A stretch of 64,000 nucleotides of DNA from Bradyrhizobium jicamae (GTDB lineage Bacteria > Pseudomonadota > Alphaproteobacteria > Rhizobiales > Xanthobacteraceae), in contig NZ_JAFCKQ010000014.1 in NCBI RefSeq assembly GCF_018130215.1, positions 1 to 64,000 of the forward strand, in the 5' to 3' direction. Made by a program: the position numbers and the translations under genes. Below are positions 36,182 to 46,404 of this stretch, in pieces; within the stretch, counting starts at the first letter, position 1; the number at the start of each line of letters is the position of its first letter. Under the pieces are notes generated by a model. It searched no databases. It had not been told where the DNA came from and saw only the letters and a list, made by a program, of their open reading frames with translations.

Positions 36182-36273
36182 GTCGCTACCAGGCGGGACC
36201 GCACAATCGAGCGGTTGTCAGAAAACAGTCACAAAGACGTATAGGTCGGAGCCGTTACGGTCAAGCATGACGA

Positions 36274-37407
36274 CTATTGCTGCGCGGAACGGTTTCCGAA
36301 GAAGTCCTTGACCTTAGAGAAGAAACCCTCAGCCTCCGGCTGGGTGGCCCCGTTCGACAGTTTCTGGAATTCCATCAGCAGTTCTTGCTGCTTCCTGGTC
36401 AGATTCTGCGGCGTTTCAACCATGACCTGGACATACATGTCGCCGGTCTGGCGCGACCGCAGCACCGGCATACCCTTTGATGCGATGCGGAATCGACGGC
36501 CCGACTGGGTACCCGAGGGCACTTTGACCTTGGTCTTGCCCTTGTCGATGGTCGGCACCTCGAACTCGCCGCCAAGCGCTGCAGTCACCATCGAGATCGG
36601 CACGCGGCAATGCAGATCGGCGCCGTCGCGCTGGAAGAACTGGTGCGTGGTCAGCGACAGGAAGATGTAGAGGTCGCCGGGCGGGCCGCCGCGGACACCG
36701 GCTTCGCCTTCGCCGGCAAGACGAATGCGCGTGCCGTCCTCGACGCCCGGCGGGATGTTGACTGAGAGGGTGCGGTCGCGCGTGACCCGGCCGGAGCCGG
36801 CACAGGCGCCGCAAGCGTCCTCGATCATCTGGCCACGGCCCTGGCAACCGGGGCAGGTACGCTCCAGCGTGAAGAAGCCTTGCGCCTGGCGGATGCGGCC
36901 GGCGCCGCCGCAATGCGAGCAGGTCTTCGGTTTGCTGCCGGCCTTGGCGCCGGTGCCCGAGCAGGATTCGCAAGTGACCGAGACCGGGATCTCGATTTGC
37001 GCGGTCTTGCCCTGGAAGGCTTCCTCGAGCGTGATTTCCATGTTGTAGCGCAAATCGGCGCCGCGCTCGCGGCCGCCGCTGCGGCGCTGCCCGGCCATGC
37101 CGAACAGGTCTTCGAAGATGTCCGAGAAGGAGGAGGCGAAACCGGCGCCGAAGCCCGGGCCGCCGCCACCCATGCCCTGCTCGAAGGCGGCATGGCCGAA
37201 GCGGTCGTAGGCGGCGCGCTTATCGCCGTCCTTCAGCACCTCATAGGCCTCGTTGATTTCCTTGAACCGGACTTCGCTTTGCGCATCGCCGGGATTGCGG
37301 TCCGGGTGCCATTTCATCGCGAGCTTGCGGAAAGCCGACTTCAGCTTGGTCTCGTCCGCATTCCGCTCGACCTCGAGGGTCTCGTAATAGCAGCGCTTGG
37401 TGGACAT
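36274..37407 (-). CDS. dnaJ: Chaperone DnaJ
   Basis: Hsp40 co-chaperone of 377 residues. The J domain has HPD in MKWHPDRNPGD. A Gly/Phe region follows (GMGGGGPGFGAGF), then four CxxCxGxG zinc motifs (CESCSGTGAKAG, CSHCGGAGRI, CPGCQGRGQM, CGACAGSGRV) and the C-terminal substrate domains. It is downstream of dnaK with a hairpin between them. It stimulates DnaK ATPase and delivers substrates. Confidence 0.98.
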   Translation of the reverse strand: MSTKRCYYETLEVERNADETKLKSAFRKLAMKWHPDRNPGDAQSEVRFKEINEAYEVLKDGDKRAAYDRFGHAAFEQGMGGGGPGFGAGFASSFSDIFEDLFGMAGQRRSGGRERGADLRYNMEITLEEAFQGKTAQIEIPVSVTCESCSGTGAKAGSKPKTCSHCGGAGRIRQAQGFFTLERTCPGCQGRGQMIEDACGACAGSGRVTRDRTLSVNIPPGVEDGTRIRLAGEGEAGVRGGPPGDLYIFLSLTTHQFFQRDGADLHCRVPISMVTAALGGEFEVPTIDKGKTKVKVPSGTQSGRRFRIASKGMPVLRSRQTGDMYVQVMVETPQNLTRKQQELLMEFQKLSNGATQPEAEGFFSKVKDFFGNRSAQQ

Positions 37408-37487
37408 CCTTCAATTCCGTCCGAAGTTCGTCGCCATCGCCAGGATCGCGTCCGGTAAAAAAGATGCAGCGATCGGCTTAACGAAAA

Positions 37488-37539
37488 ATGACCCCCACCC
37501 CATCGAGACGCCTGGCGTGCTCTTTGGCGTGAGGGTCAT
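37488..37539. terminator. Hairpin between dnaK and dnaJ
   Basis: ATGACCC (37488-37494) pairs with GGGTCAT (37533-37539), enclosing a perfect small hairpin ACGCC-T-GGCGT (37508-37518). There is no strong T-run. It may attenuate read-through or protect the 3' end of the dnaK message, giving more DnaK than DnaJ. Confidence 0.5.
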
Positions 37540-37555
37540 CATCTCCAGCCCGCCG

Positions 37556-39457
<1,902 letters not shown>

Positions 39458-39562
39458 GGTTTTCATATCCTTCTTGCTGCGGCAGGTTGGTTGAGCCCTG
39501 ACGGCGCCCCGAACCGAACCCCCAGACGATCACATACTCGCGATATTGCGACGGTGAGCCTG

Positions 39563-39590
39563 ATATAGGAGAGAGGGTCCTGCCCGCAAG
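39563..39590 (-). promoter_or_regulatory. RpoH (sigma-32) promoter of dnaK
   Basis: On the minus strand CTTG (39587-39590) is followed after exactly 17 bases by CCTATAT (39563-39569). This equals the alphaproteobacterial heat-shock consensus CTTG-N17-CYTATNT. It lies about 105 bases upstream of the dnaK start. No CIRCE element is seen here, so dnaK heat control is likely RpoH-based. Confidence 0.85.
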
Positions 39591-39599
39591 GACTGGACG

Positions 39600-40047
39600 C
39601 AACGTTGAGGCCTGAAAAGACTGACGTTTGAAAGATTGTGTCAGCCCGGGCGTCGCGCCGGTTCAGCCTCCAGTCAAGTTAACAAATCGGCAATGATATC
39701 TCCCGCGCCCACGCGCGACGGATGCCTGGCGCCGCTTGCGCTTGTTGAGTGAACGCTCACAACGGCCGGTCAGCGATCAGCTCATCGGTACCGGGCGCGC
39801 TGTTTGGCCGCTGCCGGAGGCCTCCGGACGGGGCGATCAGTTGCCGGACAAATGTCGGCAAACCCCGGAAACAGGCGGATTATCGGGGAAAAATCATGCG
39901 GAATCGAAGGCGCGCAAGACCGAGACGGATCGACCGCGGACCCTGTTGCAGGGTCATCAAAACCGCTAAAAGCGGGCCGACTGATGACGCCCCCAGTCCT
40001 GCGCAGGCCCGATGAGCGGCCTCAAAGCCAAAGCCGGTAGATCCTTC
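39600..40047. other. Intergenic region between dnaK promoter and secreted-protein gene
   Basis: About 450 bases with no convincing gene; short frames on both strands lack ribosome binding sites and family-like composition. I see no strong hairpin. The region must hold the promoter of the 40048 gene. Confidence 0.4.
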
Positions 40048-40986
40048 ATGACGCCCTTTCGAGTTCTCGCTGCGGTTGCCGCGCTGATTGCCGCCACCTG
40101 TTCCGCTTTCGCGGCCGACGTGGTCTTTCCGCCGGGCGCGCATGTCGGCATGAAGCCGCTCGTCGGCCTCGTCCGCGCGAAGACGTTCATTGGGTTCGAG
40201 ACCGAGGATCAGGGGGTGAAGGTCCTGGTCGCCGATCTGCCGGCGGATGCCTATGGTGAGGTGGTCAGCGCCTTCAAGGCCAACCCCGCCGGCAGCGGCG
40301 GCATCAAGCCCGAAAGCCTCGAGACCCCGGCAGGGCTCGGCTACTACACGATCGAGAGCGGGCGGGACGGCGCCACCAATGTGCGGCGCTATTCGATGAT
40401 CCTGCCCGGCCCGACCTTCTCCGGCTACGTCGCGGTGCAGGTGCCCGAGAACGCCGCCAAGATCTACACCGACGACGCCGTGCGGCAGATGTTCGCTACC
40501 GCCGTGGTCCGCAACGAGGTTCCGGTCGACGAGCAGCTCGGCATGATGCCCTTCAAGATCACCCAGCTCAGCGACTTCAAGAACGTCCGCATGCTGGTGC
40601 CGGGCGCGGCGCTGATGATTGCCGACGGCGACGAGAAGAGCGGCCTGGAAACCAAGCCGTTCATGATCCTCGGCGTGATCGGCTCGACCGCAGCCAGTCC
40701 CGACGATCGCGGCCGTTTCGCGCAGCAGATCGCCACCACGATCCCCGGCATACGTGACGGGCACATCACCATGTCCGAGCCGATCCGCATCGACGGCCAG
40801 CCCGGCTACGAGACCCGGATCGACGCCACCAGCGGCAAGGACAACACCCCCGTCACCGTCGTGCAGTGGCTGCGCTTCGGCTCGAATTCCTCGATGCGCA
40901 TCATCGCCAGTACGCCGCGCACCGACTGGGAGAAGGCATTCCCGCGCTTCCGCGCGGTGCGCGACGGCATCGAGCCGCGCGGCTGA
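40048..40986 (+). CDS. Exported hypothetical protein
   Basis: Periplasmic or surface protein of 312 residues with a clear Sec signal peptide (MTPFRVLAAVAALIAATCSAFAADV, cleavage after AFA). The mature part has repeated alpha/beta strands and no catalytic motif I recognise; SRYSMILPGPTFSGYVAVQV-like strands suggest a lipocalin- or Mog1-like beta fold, which is a guess. ATG 40048 is chosen over ATG 40012 because the signal peptide begins there. Confidence 0.75.
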   Translation: MTPFRVLAAVAALIAATCSAFAADVVFPPGAHVGMKPLVGLVRAKTFIGFETEDQGVKVLVADLPADAYGEVVSAFKANPAGSGGIKPESLETPAGLGYYTIESGRDGATNVRRYSMILPGPTFSGYVAVQVPENAAKIYTDDAVRQMFATAVVRNEVPVDEQLGMMPFKITQLSDFKNVRMLVPGAALMIADGDEKSGLETKPFMILGVIGSTAASPDDRGRFAQQIATTIPGIRDGHITMSEPIRIDGQPGYETRIDATSGKDNTPVTVVQWLRFGSNSSMRIIASTPRTDWEKAFPRFRAVRDGIEPRG

Positions 40987-41085
40987 CCGGAATTTCCTCA
41001 AGCCCCGCCGAAAAATCGGCCTTTCGTTTGTACGCAAACGGAACTAGCCTTCCCGCGCGGTTTCACCCCAGCGAGGAGAGGCACG

Positions 41086-41808
41086 ATGTTGGATCGACGA
41101 CGGGTTGTTGCAGGCCTGGTTACGGGTCTCGGGGCGACGGCTCTGGCAACACTGGTTCCTGGCGAGCTTTGGGCAGCTGCAATCAAGCCGGATGACGGCT
41201 CGGTGCTTCTGGTGATCGACGTCCAGAACTGCTTCCTGCCCGGTGGCAGCCTCGCGGTGAAGGACGGCGAGCAGGTGGTGCCGATCATCAACAAGATCGC
41301 CAAGAGCTTCGCCAATGTGGTGATGACGCAGGACTGGCACACGCCGGGCCACATCTCCTTCGCCTCGGTCCATGCCGGCAAGAAGCCGTTCGAGACGGTC
41401 GACCTCGCTTACGGCAAGCAGGTGCTGTGGCCCGACCATTGCGTGCAGGGCACCGACGGCGCCTCGCTGTCGAAGGATCTTGCGATCCCGCAGGCCGAGC
41501 TCGTCATCCGCAAGGGCTTTCACAAGGACGTCGACAGCTACTCGGCGTTCACCGAGGCTGACGGCAAGACCACGACAGGGCTCGCCGCCTACCTGAAGGC
41601 ACGCGAGGTGCAGCGCGTCTTCGTCGCGGGCCTCGCCACCGATTTCTGCGTCGCATGGACGGCGCTCGATGCACGCAAGGCCGGCTTCGAGACCTATGTG
41701 GTGGAAGACGCCTGCCGCGGCATCGACACCCAGGGCTCGCTCGCCAAGGCCTGGGCCGACATGGACAAGGCCGGGGTCAAGCGCATCCAGTCGTCGGACA
41801 TCGCCTGA
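41086..41808 (+). CDS. pncA: Nicotinamidase/pyrazinamidase with export signal
   Basis: Isochorismatase-fold amidase of 240 residues converting nicotinamide to nicotinate. The catalytic triad is Asp45 (LLVIDVQNCF), Lys143 (VIRKGFHKD) and Cys188 (ATDFCVAWT). The metal-binding residues are Asp83, His85 and His89 (QDWHTPGH). Unlike E. coli PncA it has about 30 extra N-terminal residues, MLDRRRVVAGLVTGLGATALATLVPGELWAA, a twin-arginine-like signal that predicts a periplasmic enzyme. A GAGGAGAGG ribosome binding site precedes ATG 41086 closely. Confidence 0.9.
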   Translation: MLDRRRVVAGLVTGLGATALATLVPGELWAAAIKPDDGSVLLVIDVQNCFLPGGSLAVKDGEQVVPIINKIAKSFANVVMTQDWHTPGHISFASVHAGKKPFETVDLAYGKQVLWPDHCVQGTDGASLSKDLAIPQAELVIRKGFHKDVDSYSAFTEADGKTTTGLAAYLKAREVQRVFVAGLATDFCVAWTALDARKAGFETYVVEDACRGIDTQGSLAKAWADMDKAGVKRIQSSDIA

Positions 41809-41832
41809 ACCGCGTCGCGAGCGGACCGACGA

Positions 41833-42438
41833 TCAGGCCGTGAAATCGGCCGCCGGGGCGGCCTTTGCGCCGCCCTTGGAAACGCCGACCAGCGCCGGAC
41901 GCAAAATGCGCTCGCCGATCATGTAGCCGGCCTGCATGACCTGCACCACGGTGCCCGACGGCACCGACGGGTCGGGTACCTCGAACATCGCCTGCTGGAA
42001 GTTCGGATCGAACTTCTCGCCGATCGGATCGAACTTCTTCACGCCGTTCTTTTCCAGCGCGTTGAGCAGCGAACGCTCGGTCAACTCGACGCCTTCGATC
42101 AGCGCCTTCAGGCCGGGATCAGCGGCCTCCTTGGTCTCGGCCGGGACCGCATCGAGCGCGCGCTGCAGATTGTCGGCGATCTCGAGCACGTCGCGGGCGA
42201 AGCCGGTGATGCCGTAGGTCTTGGCATCGGCGACCTCACGGCGGGTGCGCTGACGGAGGTTCTCCATCTCGGCCAGCGTGCGCAGCGTCCTGTCGCGCGC
42301 CTCGGCCAGTTCCTTGCCGAGAGCCTCCGCCGATCCCGCTTCCGGGTCGTCGGGCATGATGTAGGGCTTGGAGACCACAGGCTCGCCCGTCGGCGCCGAA
42401 TTCTCGGCATTGTCATTTGTCCGGTTCGGATCGGTCAT
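41833..42438 (-). CDS. grpE: Nucleotide exchange factor GrpE
   Basis: DnaK co-chaperone of 201 residues. A long coiled coil (AEARDRTLRTLAEMENLRQRTRREV) leads to the beta-domain (FDPNFQQAMFEVPDPSVPSGTVVQVMQAGYMIGERILRPALVGVSKG). A disordered N-terminus of about 45 residues precedes it. ATG 42438 is used. It lies downstream of hrcA in the same direction, the standard heat-shock pairing. Confidence 0.97.
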   Translation of the reverse strand: MTDPNRTNDNAENSAPTGEPVVSKPYIMPDDPEAGSAEALGKELAEARDRTLRTLAEMENLRQRTRREVADAKTYGITGFARDVLEIADNLQRALDAVPAETKEAADPGLKALIEGVELTERSLLNALEKNGVKKFDPIGEKFDPNFQQAMFEVPDPSVPSGTVVQVMQAGYMIGERILRPALVGVSKGGAKAAPAADFTA

Positions 42439-42593
42439 AGCGTGCCTTCTCGAAAACTCGCGTCGGTTCAAATCTTGGGGATTGGCTTGCCGGGATATCG
42501 TGCTTTGGGCGCCGAAAATCAAGCGCTACGTGGCGTTTCGGGTGGCCTCCGGTTCGCGTGACATCAACGGGTCAAAAACGAGCCTCGGTACGG

Positions 42594-43682
42594 TCAGCCG
42601 CCCAGAATCCTGCTGACGATGCGCGCGGCGTAGTCGACAGTCGGAATCACTCTCGCATAATTCAGCCTGGTCGGGCCGATCACGCCAAGGACGCCGACGA
42701 TCCGGCCGTGCGCGTCGCTGTAGGGCGCGATGATGGTCGAGGAACCCGACAGCGAGAACAGCTTGTTCTCCGAGCCGATGAAGATCCGCACACCCTCGCC
42801 ACGCTCGGCCCGGCCGAGCAGATCGATCACGCCGCGCTTGGTCTCGAGATCGTCGAACAGCGACTTGATGCGCTCCAGATCGTCGAGCGCATGCAGATCC
42901 TCCAGCAGATTGGCGTGGCCGCGCACGATCAGCTGGCGGTCCTCGTTCTCGCCGCCCGACCAGCTTGCGATCCCGGCGGCGACGACCTTTTGCGTCAGTT
43001 GATCAAGCTCGGCGCGGTTCTGCGTCAGCGCGGTCTCGAGTTCGAGACGGGCTTCGGCCAGAGTCCGGCCACGAATCCGCGCATTGAGGAAGTTGGTCGC
43101 TTCCATCAGCGCCGAGGAGGGAACACCCGGCGGCAGCGCGAGCACCCGGTTCTCGACCTGGCCGTCTTCGCCGACCAGCACGACCAGCGCCTTCTCGGGT
43201 TCCAGCCGTACGAATTCGATGTGCTTCAGCCGTGCGTTCGACTTCGGCGTCAGCACCACCGCCGCGGCCCTGGTCAGCCCCGACAGCCGGGTCAGCGCTT
43301 CACCGAGCGCAGCCTCGACTGTCTGTGCGCGGCCGACCGAGGCGAGCTGGGTCTGGATCGATTGGCGCTCCGCCTCGGTGAGATCACCGACCTGCATCAG
43401 GGCGTCGACGAAGAAGCGCAAGCCAAGTTCAGTCGGCAACCGGCCGGCGGAGGTGTGCGGCGCGTAGATCAGGCCGAGCTGCTCGAGGTCCGACATCACG
43501 TTGCGCACCGATGCCGGCGATAGCGGTAACGCGATCAGGCGCGAGATGTTGCGCGAGCCGACCGGCTCGCCGGTCGCCAGGTAACTTTCGACGATCTGAC
43601 GAAAAATGTCGCGCGAGCGCTCGTTGAGCTGGGCGAGCCCCGCATGGGGCGCGATCAGGCCAATCGGATCGTGGTGAGCCAA
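42594..43682 (-). CDS. hrcA: Heat-inducible transcription repressor HrcA
   Basis: Repressor of 362 residues that binds CIRCE elements, typically at groESL. The N-terminal winged helix (LNERSRDIFRQIVESYLATGEPVGSRNISRLI) is followed by a GAF-like domain and the C-terminal GVLGVIGPTRLNYARVIPTVDYAARIVSRIL. The start codon is TTG (MAHHDPIGL), preceded by GAGGGAG about 5 bases away. No CIRCE sequence was found next to hrcA, so autoregulation is not evident. Confidence 0.96.
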   Translation of the reverse strand: MAHHDPIGLIAPHAGLAQLNERSRDIFRQIVESYLATGEPVGSRNISRLIALPLSPASVRNVMSDLEQLGLIYAPHTSAGRLPTELGLRFFVDALMQVGDLTEAERQSIQTQLASVGRAQTVEAALGEALTRLSGLTRAAAVVLTPKSNARLKHIEFVRLEPEKALVVLVGEDGQVENRVLALPPGVPSSALMEATNFLNARIRGRTLAEARLELETALTQNRAELDQLTQKVVAAGIASWSGGENEDRQLIVRGHANLLEDLHALDDLERIKSLFDDLETKRGVIDLLGRAERGEGVRIFIGSENKLFSLSGSSTIIAPYSDAHGRIVGVLGVIGPTRLNYARVIPTVDYAARIVSRILGG

Positions 43683-43729
43683 GCTCTACTCCCTCACAAT
43701 TACCCCCTAATTTGTCGATCTGCGGGGCC

Positions 43730-43765
43730 CAAGACAAGCACCAAGACAAGCACCATGACGAGCAT
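43730..43765. repeat. 12-bp tandem repeat in hrcA-rph divergent region
   Basis: CAAGACAAGCAC occurs twice exactly (43730-43741, 43742-43753) and a third time degenerate (CATGACGAGCAT, 43754-43765). It lies upstream of hrcA and rph, which diverge from here, and could space their promoters. Confidence 0.6.
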
Positions 43766-43899
43766 GCATTCGCCCCGGGAAACCGGGCTGCAAGCGGGGT
43801 CGAAAACCGCGCCCAAAACGCTCCCAAAACCCTTGCCGCTGCCCCTTCCCCCTCCTACAAGCACGGCCAGCCATTTCTCTCGGATTTTCGGAGGATTCC

Positions 43900-44613
43900 A
43901 TGCGGCCAAGCCGCCGTGCGCCCGATGAGCTGCGTCCCGTCTCGCTGGATCGCGGTGTCGTCAAATATGCCGAGGGTTCCTGCATGGTGAAGTTCGGCGA
44001 CACCCACGTGCTCGTCACCGCCACCCTGGAGGAACGGCTGCCGCCATGGCTGAAGGGCCAGGGCCGCGGATGGGTCACCGCCGAATACGGCATGCTGCCC
44101 CGCGCCACGCTGGAACGGACCCGCCGCGAGGCCTCGGCCGGCAAGCAGGGGGGGCGCACGGTCGAGATCCAGCGCCTGATCGGCCGTTCGCTCCGCGCCG
44201 CGGTCGACCTGGAAGCGCTGGGCGAACGCCAGATTACGGTCGATTGCGACGTCATCCAGGCCGATGGCGGCACCCGCACCGCCTCGATCACCGGCGCCTG
44301 GGTGGCTCTGGCCGATTGCATCAGCTGGATGAAGACCCGCAACATGCTGAAGGCCAATGTGCTGCGCGACAATGTGGCGGCGATCTCCTGCGGCATCTAC
44401 CAGGGCACGCCGGTGCTAGATCTCGACTATGCGGAGGATTCGGAGGCCGAGACCGACGCCAATTTCGTGATGACCGGCGATGGCCGCATCATCGAGGTGC
44501 AGGGCACCGCCGAGAAGACGCCGTTCTCGCAGGACGAGTTCCTGGCGCTGATGGCGCTGGCGCGCAAGGGTGTCGCGCGTCTGGTCGACTTGCAAAAGAT
44601 CGCCGTGGCGTAG
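43900..44613 (+). CDS. rph: Ribonuclease PH
   Basis: Phosphate-dependent 3' exoribonuclease of 237 residues for tRNA maturation. The start [19 protein letters not shown] is the standard N-terminus; [17 protein letters not shown] and [22 protein letters not shown]-type motifs (here [17 protein letters not shown]) mark the active-site region. A GGAGG ribosome binding site lies just before ATG 43900. It heads a probable rph-HAM1-hemW operon. Confidence 0.97.
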   Translation: [237 protein letters not shown]

Positions 44614-44624
44614 TCTGATTGGCC

Positions 44625-45260
44625 ATGCACCGCCGAATCACCGGAAAGCTCGTGATCGCGACCCACAATCCGGGCAAGCTCGCCGAGATGCGGGAATTGC
44701 TGGCGCCGCACGGGGTGGAAGCGGCGTCGGCCGGCGAGCTCGACCTCGCCGAGCCGGAGGAGACCGGCGACAGCTTTCGTGCCAACGCCGCGATCAAGGC
44801 GATCGCGGCGGCAAAGGCCGCCGGGCTGCCGGCCTTTGCCGACGATTCCGGCATCGTGGTCGACGCGCTCGACGGCGCGCCCGGCATCTATTCGGCGCGC
44901 TGGGCCGGCGAAGCCAAGGATTTCATGGCGGCGATGACGCGCATCGAGCGCCTGTTGCAGGAGCGCGGCGCGACCACGCCGGGCGAGCGCAAGGCGCATT
45001 TCGTCTCGGCGCTGTGCGTGGCATGGCCCGACGGTCACCTCGAGGAGGTCGAGGCCCGGGTCGATGGAACCCTGGTCTGGCCGCCGCGCGGCACCGCCGG
45101 CTTCGGCTATGATCCGGCGTTCCTGCCCGATGGCCACACACGGACCTTCGGCGAGATGACCAGCATCGAGAAGCACGGCCTGCCGCCGCTCGGCCTCGGC
45201 CTGTCGCATCGCGCCCGCGCCTTCGTGAAGCTCGCGGAGATCTGCCTTGAGCCTCGCTGA
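44625..45260 (+). CDS. rdgB: XTP/dITP pyrophosphatase (HAM1/RdgB family)
   Basis: House-cleaning NTPase of 211 residues that hydrolyses ITP, dITP and XTP. Motifs are LVIATHNPGKLAEM at the N-terminus, FADDSGIVVDALDGAPGIYSARWAG (substrate and Mg site) and GTAGFGYDPAFLPDG. ATG 44625 is chosen over TTG 44619. It begins 11 bases after rph and overlaps hemW by 14 bases. Confidence 0.95.
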   Translation: MHRRITGKLVIATHNPGKLAEMRELLAPHGVEAASAGELDLAEPEETGDSFRANAAIKAIAAAKAAGLPAFADDSGIVVDALDGAPGIYSARWAGEAKDFMAAMTRIERLLQERGATTPGERKAHFVSALCVAWPDGHLEEVEARVDGTLVWPPRGTAGFGYDPAFLPDGHTRTFGEMTSIEKHGLPPLGLGLSHRARAFVKLAEICLEPR

Positions 45261-46404
45261 CCAAGCTGCCTTCGGCGTCTACGTGCACTGGCCGTTCTGC
45301 CTGTCGAAATGCCCATATTGCGATTTCAACAGCCATGTCCGGCACGCGCCCGTCGACGAGGTGCGCTTCGTGCGCGCCTTTGCCCGCGAGATCGAGACGA
45401 CGGCCGCCCGCGTGCCGGGACGCCAGGTCTCCTCGATCTTCCTCGGCGGCGGCACACCCTCGCTGATGCAGCCGGAGACCGTCGGCGCGGTGCTGGATGC
45501 GATCGGCAAGCACTGGCAGGTCGCACGCGACGTCGAGGTCACGTTGGAGGCCAATCCCACCAGCGTCGAGGCGACGCGCTTCCGCGGCTATCGCGCAGCC
45601 GGCGTCAACCGCGTCTCGCTCGGCGTGCAGGCGCTGGACGATGCATCGCTGAAGGCGCTCGGCCGCCTGCATACCGCGCGCGAAGCGCTTGACGCGGTTG
45701 CAATCGCGCGCACCGCATTCGAACGTTATTCGTTCGACCTGATCTATGCCCGGCCCGACCAGACACCGCAGATGTGGACCGCCGAGTTGAAGCAGGCGAT
45801 CTCGGAAGCCGCCGAGCATCTGTCGCTCTATCAGCTGACGATCGAGGAGGGCACGCCGTTTTTCGGGCTGCACGCCGCCGGCAAACTGAAGACGCCCGAC
45901 GAGGCGACGGCGCGCGCGCTCTACGACGTGACGCAGGAGGTTTGCGCGCGCGAGGGTTTGCCGGCCTACGAGATCTCCAATCACGCGCGGGCCGGCGCGG
46001 AGTGCAGGCACAACCTGGTCTACTGGCGCGGCGACGAGTATGCAGGCATCGGCCCAGGCGCACATGGCCGCCTCGACATCGACGGCGTCAGGCACGCAAC
46101 CGCGACCGACAAGCGCCCCGAGGCGTGGCTGCTGCGGGTCGAGACGGACGGCCACGGCGTCATGACCGATGATTGCCTCAACAGCGAGGAGCGCGCCGAC
46201 GAATTCCTGCTGATGGGATTGCGGCTCGCCGAGGGCATCGATCCCAAGCGTTATGCCGCGCTCTCCGGCCGCACGCTCGATCCGCACCGGATTGCGATGT
46301 TGCGCGACGAAGGTGCAATCACCGTCGACGCCGACGGTCGGCTGCGCGTGACCAAGTCGGGCTTTCCAGTGCTCGACGCTGTCGTTGCCGACCTAGCCGC
46401 TTAA
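45247..46404 (+). CDS. hemW: Radical SAM heme chaperone HemW
   Basis: Heme-binding radical SAM protein of 385 residues, formerly taken for an oxygen-independent coproporphyrinogen oxidase. The cluster motif CxxxCxxC is in WPFCLSKCPYCDFN; GGGTPSLM and GVNRVSLGVQALDD follow. It lacks the N-terminal residues of true HemN. The start is TTG 45247, overlapping the preceding gene by 14 bases. It likely inserts heme into respiratory enzymes. Confidence 0.93.
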   Translation: MSLADQAAFGVYVHWPFCLSKCPYCDFNSHVRHAPVDEVRFVRAFAREIETTAARVPGRQVSSIFLGGGTPSLMQPETVGAVLDAIGKHWQVARDVEVTLEANPTSVEATRFRGYRAAGVNRVSLGVQALDDASLKALGRLHTAREALDAVAIARTAFERYSFDLIYARPDQTPQMWTAELKQAISEAAEHLSLYQLTIEEGTPFFGLHAAGKLKTPDEATARALYDVTQEVCAREGLPAYEISNHARAGAECRHNLVYWRGDEYAGIGPGAHGRLDIDGVRHATATDKRPEAWLLRVETDGHGVMTDDCLNSEERADEFLLMGLRLAEGIDPKRYAALSGRTLDPHRIAMLRDEGAITVDADGRLRVTKSGFPVLDAVVADLAA

